17,946 nucleotides of DNA, from NCBI GenBank assembly GCA_001919995.1, contig MNIY01000198.1, positions 1 to 17,946 of the forward strand, given 5' to 3'. The position numbers were made by a program, and so were the translations under genes. Shown here piece by piece: positions 8,095-14,533 of the stretch (the first letter of the stretch is position 1; each line of letters starts with the position of its first letter). The notes under the pieces are model-generated. The model was not told where the DNA came from and made no database searches. It saw only the letters and a list, made by a program, of their open reading frames with translations. The DNA is from Ktedonobacter sp. 13_1_20CM_4_53_11 (GTDB lineage Bacteria; Chloroflexota; Ktedonobacteria; Ktedonobacterales; Ktedonobacteraceae).

Positions 8095-9339
8095 TTGAGA
8101 CGAGGTCGACAAACAAAAATACTCGCTGTATTCGCCGTTATTTTCATGCTGCTGCTGAGTGCCTGTTCACAAACCAGTGGCAACACTGCTACTACCACAA
8201 CTCAAACGGGGCCGGTGAAAATCGGCGTTTCCGTGTCGCTCACGGGTGATGCGTCCGCCGATGGTCAGGCCATAAAGCAAGGGTACCAAGTCTGGGCAGA
8301 CTATGTCAATAGCCACGGCGGTCTGCTTGGCCACCAGGTCCAGATGACCTTTTATGACGATGCAACTAGGCCCGAGCAAGCTACACTTAACTACCAGAAA
8401 TTGATCTCCGTCGATAAGGTCAATTTCGTCCTAGGGCCGTTCGACGATGCATTTACGGTGAATGGGGCAACGGTCGCGAAGAGATATGGGTATTCCTTTA
8501 TCCAGGGGACGGGAACAAGTCCAAAGGATTTCACGCATGGCTTGACCAACATGTTTTCTGTTTCGTTGTCGGCATCGAGATATATGGCTAGCTTAGTCCA
8601 CTATATCCTATCTTTGCCTTCGGATATGCGGCCAAAGACCGTGGCCTATGTTACTTCGGACGACGGGTTCACCTCGGCACAAGTCTTGCCTGTCATACCG
8701 GAACTAGAGCAGGGGGGCCTCAAGACCGTCCTGAACAAAATCTACCCGGCAGAAAATACCGATCTTAACCCAATCGCCGCCAGTGTGGTGGCCTCACACG
8801 CAGATGTGGCGATCCTGGGTACCTCTGCACTGTCGGAATGCACTGCCTATCTGAAGTATTTTGCGACACAGCATTACAATCCCAAGGTACTTATCGCTAC
8901 TTCTGGACCCGATCAGGGTTCCGCTTTTACCCAAGCCGTTGGGGTGAAGAACGCCGAGGGAGTGCTCGTCGCGAACGGCGGGTGGTGGCCTACGATCAAG
9001 ACCTACCAGAACGATCTCTTTGTCCCCGCTTTCATCAAGAAGTTCGGCGGCAGCCCTGCTGATATCGGCTCGGATTCGGTCCAGGCCTTTTCTGTAGGGC
9101 AGGTCCTGCAACAGGCCATCGACCAGACAAAGAGTCTCGACAATGCAAAAATCATCGATGCGTTACACTCTGGCACATTTCAAAGCCTGCAAGGGCTGGT
9201 AAAGTTTAGCGCTGACGGGCAGAATGATCTCGCGGTCCCGTATCTGTTCCAATGGCAAAAAGATAACCTGATCCCAGTGTATCCGCAGGCGCAGGCGCAG
9301 GCGAACCTGGAGTTTCCCAAACCTGCATGGCCATCTTAG
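8095..9339 (+). CDS. HAAT-type ABC transporter substrate-binding lipoprotein
   Basis: Extracytoplasmic binding protein of the branched-chain amino acid/amide importer family (Peripla_BP_6, LivJ-like). The TTG at 8095 is chosen because a perfect AAGGAGG lies seven bases upstream and because it gives a proper lipoprotein signal: basic RRGRQTK, a hydrophobic core, then the lipobox LLSAC with Cys at residue 24, followed by a Ser/Thr-rich linker. The mature protein starts with the typical IGVSVSLTGDASADG and has the family's NSHGGLLGHQVQMTFYDD motif. Length 414 residues, normal for the family. In-frame upstream starts, including an ATG at 8017 with a poorly spaced site, would bury the signal sequence. 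It is the first gene of a five-gene importer set. Substrates of this family range from Leu/Ile/Val to amides, urea and aromatic compounds; the ligand here cannot be assigned from sequence. Confidence 0.92.
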   Translation: MRRGRQTKILAVFAVIFMLLLSACSQTSGNTATTTTQTGPVKIGVSVSLTGDASADGQAIKQGYQVWADYVNSHGGLLGHQVQMTFYDDATRPEQATLNYQKLISVDKVNFVLGPFDDAFTVNGATVAKRYGYSFIQGTGTSPKDFTHGLTNMFSVSLSASRYMASLVHYILSLPSDMRPKTVAYVTSDDGFTSAQVLPVIPELEQGGLKTVLNKIYPAENTDLNPIAASVVASHADVAILGTSALSECTAYLKYFATQHYNPKVLIATSGPDQGSAFTQAVGVKNAEGVLVANGGWWPTIKTYQNDLFVPAFIKKFGGSPADIGSDSVQAFSVGQVLQQAIDQTKSLDNAKIIDALHSGTFQSLQGLVKFSADGQNDLAVPYLFQWQKDNLIPVYPQAQAQANLEFPKPAWPS

Positions 9340-9387
9340 TCTTCGTTCTTGCATAGGAATGAAACGGTTGGGAAACGTGACGCGCTC

Positions 9388-9429
9388 CACGACCACCGCG
9401 TGCGTCCAGTCACGCATGCGGTGGTTGTG
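9388..9429 (+). promoter_or_regulatory. Strong intercistronic stem-loop between binding protein and permeases
   Basis: CACGACCACCGCGTGCGT (9388-9405) pairs with ACGCATGCGGTGGTTGTG (9412-9429) over 18 bp, with two G-U wobbles and a six-base loop, CCAGTC. No U-tract follows, so it is not a typical terminator. It lies just before the ribosome binding site of the first permease gene. Such hairpins often protect the 3' end of binding-protein mRNA and lower expression of the downstream permeases, as known for malE-malF; that role is inferred here. Confidence 0.75.
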
Positions 9430-9442
9430 CTGCTAGAAAGGT

Positions 9443-10324
9443 ATGGCCGTGTCCTTAATCATCGAGGGGGTCGTCCTGGGAATCCTGACGGGTGGTGTCT
9501 ACGCTCTGATGGCATCTGGATTGACCTTGATTTTTGGAGTACTTGAGATCATCAACGTCGCACAGGGCATTCTGGTCATTCTGGGCGCGTATCTCACCTT
9601 CGTGCTGGAGCGATCCTTGCACCTTGACCTCTTTGTAGGGCTGCTCATCATCATGCCACTCATGTTTGGACTCGGTGTGCTGCTCGAATGGGCCTTCATA
9701 CGCAGGATCAAGTGGGACCGCGTTACCTTGTCCATCCTGGTGACCTACGCCATCGCTCTCATCATTGAGGGAGCATTGGGGTACTTCTTTACCACGAACT
9801 TTGTCGAACTGCATTCCTGGTATATCGATGCAACAGTGCAGATTGGTGGGTTCTACATCCAATACATCTATATTTTCGTGTTCCTGCTGAGCGTCGTGCT
9901 TTTGGCGGGACTCTTCTTGCTGATCTATCGCACAGCCTTCGGACGACAACTGCGCGCGTCGATGCAGAACCGCACAGCGGCATCCCTCATCGGTATCAAC
10001 GTGCCACGGGTGCAAGCCATCACCTTCGGCATTGGGGTGTCCCTGGCCGGTGCGGGAGGAGTGGCCTTTGGCGCGACCAACGCCTTTAATCCTGCCAGTT
10101 CCTACGACCTGATTTATCGCCTGCTCGTGATCATCGTGCTGGGGGGGATGGGTAGCCTGGGCGGCGCTCTCATTGCTTCGCTGGTCATGGTCATTCTCGG
10201 AGACGTGGTGGCCCTAATCTGGTCGCCGGTCTGGTCCAGTACAGCCTTTTTCGTCTTACTTGTAGCGCTTTTACTCTTCCGGCCGCAGGGACTTTTTGGG
10301 CGACTTGAAGGAAGGAAACAATGA
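9443..10324 (+). CDS. livH: HAAT ABC transporter permease, LivH type
   Basis: Integral membrane permease that forms the channel together with the LivM-type partner. The 293-residue protein is almost entirely hydrophobic with about eight predicted membrane segments. It starts with the family's GVVLGILTGGVYALMASGLTLIFGV pattern near the N-terminus, has the cytoplasmic coupling-loop region SMQNRTAASLIGINVPRVQA, and ends with VVIILGG-like and LLLFRPQGLFGR motifs, the latter being the usual LivH C-terminus. The ATG at 9443 follows AGAAAGG. The stop overlaps the next start as ATGA, so translation of livM is probably coupled. A run of seven G occurs at 10141-10147. The symbol names the family position, not a proven leucine transporter. 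Confidence 0.92.
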   Translation: MAVSLIIEGVVLGILTGGVYALMASGLTLIFGVLEIINVAQGILVILGAYLTFVLERSLHLDLFVGLLIIMPLMFGLGVLLEWAFIRRIKWDRVTLSILVTYAIALIIEGALGYFFTTNFVELHSWYIDATVQIGGFYIQYIYIFVFLLSVVLLAGLFLLIYRTAFGRQLRASMQNRTAASLIGINVPRVQAITFGIGVSLAGAGGVAFGATNAFNPASSYDLIYRLLVIIVLGGMGSLGGALIASLVMVILGDVVALIWSPVWSSTAFFVLLVALLLFRPQGLFGRLEGRKQ

Positions 10325-11349
10325 AAGCACTCAGAACACTGGGACTGCTGGCCTTACTGATACTTGTGCTGGTGTTCCCGGTGCTGATCTCCCCCAATAA
10401 CGTTGTGACGGATATGGCCGTGCTCACCCTGATCTACGCGATGGCGGCGACGGGTTGGAATATCTTTTCAGGCTATACCGGCTATATTTCCATTGGCCAC
10501 GCCGTGTATTTCGGTGTTGGCGCCTATACCCTTGCACTGATCTGCCAATATTGGAACATCCCAGGCGGGTATCTCCCCTTTTTGCTGCTCCCTCTGGTGG
10601 GACTGGTTGCGGGCACGTTCGCTATCCCGTTGGGGTTTATTGCCCTGCGCGTACGAAAATATGCCTTTGCTGTAACCACCATTGCGCTCATGTTCATTTT
10701 CCAACTCCTGGCCTACAATTTGAGAGGTATCACTAATGGCTCGCTTGGATTGTACCTGCCCCCGCCGCCGTGGAGCAGTGACATCATTGATTTGCCTTTC
10801 TACTATGTCACTTTCATCCTGTTGCTTGTGTCTATCGGTGTTTCGTGGCGGATACGTCACTCCAAATACGGCCTGGGACTCCTGGCAATTCGCGACGACG
10901 AGGACCGCGCGTTCGGTCTAGGTGTGAAGACGGGCCCATATAAACTGGTGGCCTACGTGGTTTCCACGATTTTTGTCGGTATGGCTGGCGGCATGTTCGT
11001 CTACTTCATTGGTACGATCTTTCCTCAATTCACCTTTGATCCCATCGTGGATGTCAATTTAACTACAATAGCATTCCTTGGTGGGTTGGGTACCCTGGCT
11101 GGTCCGCTTATTGGAGCAGTACTGGTCGTGCCCCTGCAACAATGGCTGACACTCCAGTTCGGGGGAAGTAGCCTGAATCTGATCCTGTTCGGCTCGTTCC
11201 TTCTGGTAATCTTGCTTGTCATGCCACGAGGCATTGTGCCAACACTGCAGAGCAAGTGGTTATCCTGGAAAGCTTCCCGTCTCAAGGGTGCTCGTGTGAG
11301 CGCCACGCGTCAGGAACGACCAGCCCTCGTAGATAGGAAAGAGGGATAA
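10321..11349 (+). CDS. livM: HAAT ABC transporter permease, LivM type
   Basis: Second permease of the importer, 342 residues with multiple membrane segments. Typical LivM marks are WNIFSGYTGYISIGHAVYFG near residues 45-65, the coupling-loop sequence LLAIRDDEDRAFGLGVKTGP, and the late motif TTIAFLGGLGTLAGPLIGA followed by MPRGI. It overlaps the preceding permease by four bases (ATGA) and is followed four bases later by the ATPase gene, so it lies inside a tight operon. Its N-terminal part is the paralogue of the partial gene at the right edge of the window, with one 29-nt block identical in both (10519-10547 and 17903-17931). The C-terminal tail after the last membrane segment is basic. Confidence 0.93.
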   Translation: MKALRTLGLLALLILVLVFPVLISPNNVVTDMAVLTLIYAMAATGWNIFSGYTGYISIGHAVYFGVGAYTLALICQYWNIPGGYLPFLLLPLVGLVAGTFAIPLGFIALRVRKYAFAVTTIALMFIFQLLAYNLRGITNGSLGLYLPPPPWSSDIIDLPFYYVTFILLLVSIGVSWRIRHSKYGLGLLAIRDDEDRAFGLGVKTGPYKLVAYVVSTIFVGMAGGMFVYFIGTIFPQFTFDPIVDVNLTTIAFLGGLGTLAGPLIGAVLVVPLQQWLTLQFGGSSLNLILFGSFLLVILLVMPRGIVPTLQSKWLSWKASRLKGARVSATRQERPALVDRKEG

Positions 11350-11353
11350 CACG

Positions 11354-12085
11354 ATGAGCATTTTAGAAGTACAAGCCGTTTCCAAGGCTTTTGGAGGGAT
11401 CCAGGCGCTGGATGACTGCTCACTTGTAGTTGAACAGGGCACGATCACGGGGTTGATCGGTCCAAACGGATCAGGTAAAACCACCCTGTTTAATGTGATT
11501 ACCGGGTACGAGCGCGTAGACACGGGCGAGATTCGCTTCGATGGAAGAGCCATCACAGGGGAGACACCCGCCAGGATATTTGGCCTGGGCATAGGCCGAA
11601 CATTTCAACTGACGCGTATCTTTCCGCACCTCACCGTGCTTGAGAACATGCACGTCGCTCTCCCGCGCAATATAGGGGGGTTACTCAAACACTGGGGGTC
11701 GTCACAGGAGCAGCGCCAGGCCATGGACTTGCTGGACTTTGTGAGCCTCACCAGCCTCAAAAATGAGCCAGCAGGCAATCTCTCGTATGGGCAAAAGAAA
11801 TTACTGGAGTTCGCGCTCATCCTGGTGGCCCAACCACAGATGATCCTGTTAGATGAACCAGCAGGTGGGGTGAACCCCACCATGGTCAACGAGTTGGCAC
11901 GCGGTATTCGCACACTCAACAGACAAAAAAACATTACCTTCCTGGTGGTTGAGCATAATATGGAGTTCGTGATGGGACTATGCCATATGGTGAACGTGAT
12001 GCACCGCGGAACAAAAATTGCCGAAGGGCCGCCCCAGGCGGTACGCAAGAACCCTGCGGTACTGGATGCTTATCTAGGAGTGTGA
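11354..12085 (+). CDS. livG: HAAT ABC transporter ATP-binding protein, LivG type
   Basis: One of two ATPases that energise the importer. Walker A is GPNGSGKTT (residues 36-44), the signature is LSYGQKK (from residue 143), Walker B is MILLDEPAGGVNP, and the switch His is in VVEHN (His201). The AGGVNP after Walker B and the H-loop His are typical of LivG; length 243 residues is normal for the family. The ATG follows a GAGGGATAA stretch after the livM stop. Two bases separate its stop from the next start. No anomalies noticed. Confidence 0.95.
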   Translation: MSILEVQAVSKAFGGIQALDDCSLVVEQGTITGLIGPNGSGKTTLFNVITGYERVDTGEIRFDGRAITGETPARIFGLGIGRTFQLTRIFPHLTVLENMHVALPRNIGGLLKHWGSSQEQRQAMDLLDFVSLTSLKNEPAGNLSYGQKKLLEFALILVAQPQMILLDEPAGGVNPTMVNELARGIRTLNRQKNITFLVVEHNMEFVMGLCHMVNVMHRGTKIAEGPPQAVRKNPAVLDAYLGV

Positions 12086-12087
12086 GC

Positions 12088-12807
12088 ATGCTGAAGTTAA
12101 CGAACGTTTTTGCAGGTTATGGGGGGGGCGATGTCCTCAAAGGAGTGGATCTCGAGGTTGAGAAGGGATCGCTTACCTGTATTGTGGGACCCAACGGTGC
12201 AGGCAAGTCCACGGTGCTGCGGGTGATCAGTGGCCTGCTGAAGCCTCGCGGTGGTACAGTCATGTTTGATGGACAGCCCATCGTTGGCATGACAGCGCCA
12301 CACATTTTGCAACTGGGAATAGCACAAATCCCACAGGATCACAGCCTGTTCCCTAACATGACCGTCAGGGAGAATATGGAGCTTGGAGGGCTACTCCTGC
12401 GCGATAAACGCAGGATTGAGCAGCGCTTAGCTCAAATTGAAGAGCGGTTTCCGATCGTCAAGGAACGGGCCAAAGAACAGGCGAGGAGTCTATCAGGAGG
12501 CCAGCAGCGCCAGGTCGAGATCGCCCGCGCCCTCATGCTCAAACCGTCGCTGGTGCTGGTGGATGAGCCATCAATGAGCCTAGATCCCAAGACACTGGTC
12601 CAGGTGTTTGAAACCATACGGCAAATGCATCGCGCAGGCACAACTGTGCTGCTGGTCGAACAAAATGTTCGCGCGGGCCTGGCCATCGCCACATATGGGG
12701 TTGTCATGGAATCCGGCCGTGTACGTATGCAAGGCCCGGCTGGACAAGTCCGAGAAGACCCTGAGATGGGCCATCTGTTCTTTGGAGGGACCCTTTCAGG
12801 CGCCTAG
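12088..12807 (+). CDS. livF: HAAT ABC transporter ATP-binding protein, LivF type
   Basis: Second ATPase of the importer, 239 residues. Walker A is GPNGAGKST (residues 34-42), the signature is LSGGQQRQ (from residue 135), Walker B is LVLVDEP, and VEQN carries Gln in the place of the switch His, as is normal for LivF. The ATG at 12088 has GGAG seven bases upstream; longer frames into livG are unlikely. After Walker B the sequence reads SMSLDP where many LivF proteins have SxGLxP. A run of eight G at 12121-12128 near the 5' end encodes GGG and is a possible slippage site. The C-terminus MGHLFFGGTLSGA is the parent of the relic found at 13968-14012. The gene closes the importer operon; no clear terminator follows. 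Confidence 0.94.
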   Translation: MLKLTNVFAGYGGGDVLKGVDLEVEKGSLTCIVGPNGAGKSTVLRVISGLLKPRGGTVMFDGQPIVGMTAPHILQLGIAQIPQDHSLFPNMTVRENMELGGLLLRDKRRIEQRLAQIEERFPIVKERAKEQARSLSGGQQRQVEIARALMLKPSLVLVDEPSMSLDPKTLVQVFETIRQMHRAGTTVLLVEQNVRAGLAIATYGVVMESGRVRMQGPAGQVREDPEMGHLFFGGTLSGA

Positions 12808-12948
12808 CATCAGACGCATTGAATGGTGATAGGTAAACGAACAACTCAAGCTGGCAAACAGCATGAGGAGCAATCCATACAAGAGGCCCTCTTACCCTGT
12901 CTGCTGGAAAACGTGTGCGACGCACCTGCTACGGAGATACGATAAGAG

Positions 12949-13941
12949 ATGGACAAGCAGAACATTGTTGTCACATATAGTCCCACAACTGAGGAGAAAG
13001 GGCTGTTACTTGAGGTTCTGGGAAGCCTCGCAACGCTCACCTTTCTCAACGAAATCCAATCGGCACAACGCGAACAGGTATTGGAGCGCGCCGACGTGCT
13101 CCTCTCGTGGAACTTCCCACGAGAAATCCTGCCCCATGAATATCCCAGATTGCAGCATGTCACGCTCATCCAGCTGGTCACTGCAGGAGCGGACCACATG
13201 CCGTTTGCCGAGCTGCCCTCACATATCATCGTCGCTAGCAATCCTGGTGCCTATGCCACTCCCATGGCTGAACACATTCTGGCGATGACGCTGGCGCTGG
13301 CGAAACGACTGCTTATTGAGCATCAGAAACTAAGGAACGGCGAATTTGATGATCATACACTCAATCGTTCGCTCTCTGGCACGACAGCTGGCATCCTTGG
13401 CTTCGGGGGCACCGGGCGCGCAACAGCCAGGCTCATGCGCGCTTTTGGCATGCACATCTTTGCAATCAATCAAAGCGGAACAAGCACTGAGCAGGTGGAT
13501 TTCATTGGCACGCTGCAGGACGTAGAGCGCGTGTTGCGTGCCTGTGACGTGGTGGTGATCTCTTTGCCGCTCACCAGGGCCACCAAAGGGCTCATAGGGA
13601 AAAAGGAGCTGGCATGGATGAAGCCTGATGCCATTCTGGTGAATACTGCCCGTGGCGCCATTATTGATGAGGAGGCGCTTTACACGCATTTGAAGAGCCA
13701 TCCCACCTTTATGGCTGGCATCGATACCTGGTGGATAGAACCGTTACGAGGTGGGCCATTTCGCATGGACTATCCTTTTCTCGAGCTACCCAATGTGCTG
13801 GGATCTCCCCATAATTCAGCCCTGGATTCCCATGTCATATTGGTCGCGGCGCGGCAGGCAGCCGAAAACGTCAAACACTTCCTCGAGGGGGAGAGGGTGA
13901 CGGGGATTGTACGACGAGAAGACTACCTTGAGCAAGTATAG
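12949..13941 (+). CDS. D-2-hydroxyacid dehydrogenase family protein
   Basis: NAD(P)-dependent oxidoreductase that interconverts 2-oxoacids and D-2-hydroxyacids. The Rossmann motif is GFGGTG (residues 151-156). The catalytic triad is complete: Arg235 in NTARGAII, Glu264 in WWIEP and His288 in SPHNSA. The usual Asp after strand 2 is replaced (FAINQSG), so NADP use is possible. Length 330 residues is typical. It follows livF after 141 bases and precedes the Rid gene on the same strand, so it may belong to a catabolic unit fed by the importer. The substrate cannot be predicted; relatives act on lactate, glycerate, glyoxylate, phosphite and others. The start is supported by a GGAG about 12 bases upstream and a TAAGAG directly before the ATG. 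The 141-base gap before it shows no recognisable gene. Confidence 0.9.
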   Translation: MDKQNIVVTYSPTTEEKGLLLEVLGSLATLTFLNEIQSAQREQVLERADVLLSWNFPREILPHEYPRLQHVTLIQLVTAGADHMPFAELPSHIIVASNPGAYATPMAEHILAMTLALAKRLLIEHQKLRNGEFDDHTLNRSLSGTTAGILGFGGTGRATARLMRAFGMHIFAINQSGTSTEQVDFIGTLQDVERVLRACDVVVISLPLTRATKGLIGKKELAWMKPDAILVNTARGAIIDEEALYTHLKSHPTFMAGIDTWWIEPLRGGPFRMDYPFLELPNVLGSPHNSALDSHVILVAARQAAENVKHFLEGERVTGIVRREDYLEQV

Positions 13942-13967
13942 TGCTCATTCTGGTCCTGTAGCGTAAA

Positions 13968-14012
13968 TCCGAGAAGACTTAGATGGGCTATATATTCTTC
14001 GGTGGGACCCTT
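13968..14012 (+). pseudogene. Relic of a livF 3' end
   Basis: This stretch aligns to the end of livF (12749-12795). Outside one small indel, where CCTG is replaced by TT, 38 of 43 aligned bases agree. The relic would encode MGYIFFGGTL against MGHLFFGGTL in livF, and the 2-base loss shifts the frame. It has no complete gene around it and lies directly before the ribosome binding site of the Rid gene. It marks a former livF-rid junction left after duplication or rearrangement. Confidence 0.82.
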
Positions 14013-14036
14013 GCCGAAATATCAAAGGAGCAAAAC

Positions 14037-14438
14037 ATGGAGAAGACGTTCATTAACCCGGGCAGCATTGCCCCTCCTCTCAGTAATTACTCGCATGCTG
14101 TTCGAGTTGTTATTGGCGATACAGCTTTGATCAACGTTGCAGGGCAAGTTCCGCTTGACCCGAATGGTAATCTAGTAGGCGAAAACGACATAACCAAACA
14201 AACTCAGTTTGTCTTCGAACAGATTTCAACAATTCTCAAGGCTGCTGGTGGCTCTTTAAGCGATGTCGTCAAGGCAAATATCTATGTAACGGACATGTCT
14301 CAATACGCGAAGGTTGCCGAGGTGCGTAATCGCTACTTTGCCGTTAATCCACCAGGCACGACATTTGTGGAAGTGAGTAAGCTTGTGAAAGAGGGTTTTA
14401 TGGTTGAGATTGAGGTTCAAGCAGCTGTCCAGTTGTAG
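14037..14438 (+). CDS. Rid (YjgF/YER057c/UK114) family protein lacking the canonical arginine
   Basis: Small trimeric family whose RidA members hydrolyse reactive enamines and imines from PLP enzymes. The 133-residue protein has the N-terminal pattern APPLSNYSHAV, INVAGQVPLDPNGNLV, VFEQISTILKAAGGSLSDVVKANIYVTDM and the terminal VEVSKLVKEGFMVEIEV, all typical. The ATG at 14037 is chosen because AAAGGAG lies six bases before it; an in-frame ATG at 13983 lies in a livF relic and is not a true start. In RidA the sequence before VEV is PARSC with the substrate-binding Arg; here it is PGTTF, putting Thr at residue 108 in its place. The protein is therefore probably one of the Rid subgroups without imine deaminase activity, or has another activity. 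It lies between the dehydrogenase and a recombinase-like gene. Confidence 0.9.
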   Translation: MEKTFINPGSIAPPLSNYSHAVRVVIGDTALINVAGQVPLDPNGNLVGENDITKQTQFVFEQISTILKAAGGSLSDVVKANIYVTDMSQYAKVAEVRNRYFAVNPPGTTFVEVSKLVKEGFMVEIEVQAAVQL

Positions 14439-14533
14439 AGCCTTCCATCGTTCATTGCTTTGTACAACAATAGCTCATAAGGGCACGAATATAGAATGGA
14501 ACGGAACCGGATTCGATTGAAGGGGATGAATGT

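Noticed and set aside
9455..10015. 186-codon minus-strand open frame opposite the livH gene
   Set aside because: The translation is the hydrophilic complement of a membrane protein and has no recognisable domain.
12863..13288. 141-codon plus-strand frame overlapping the dehydrogenase start
   Set aside because: It runs in another frame through the conserved dehydrogenase and has an unusual basic/Ser-rich composition with no family resemblance.
13983..14036. 18-residue N-terminal extension of the Rid protein
   Set aside because: The sequence MGYIFFGGTL is a livF relic, not Rid sequence, and the ATG at 14037 has its own AAAGGAG.
14490..14533. tRNA-like stretch with GGATTCGATTG resembling a T-arm
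   Set aside because: No matching acceptor stem, anticodon stem or D-arm could be paired around it.
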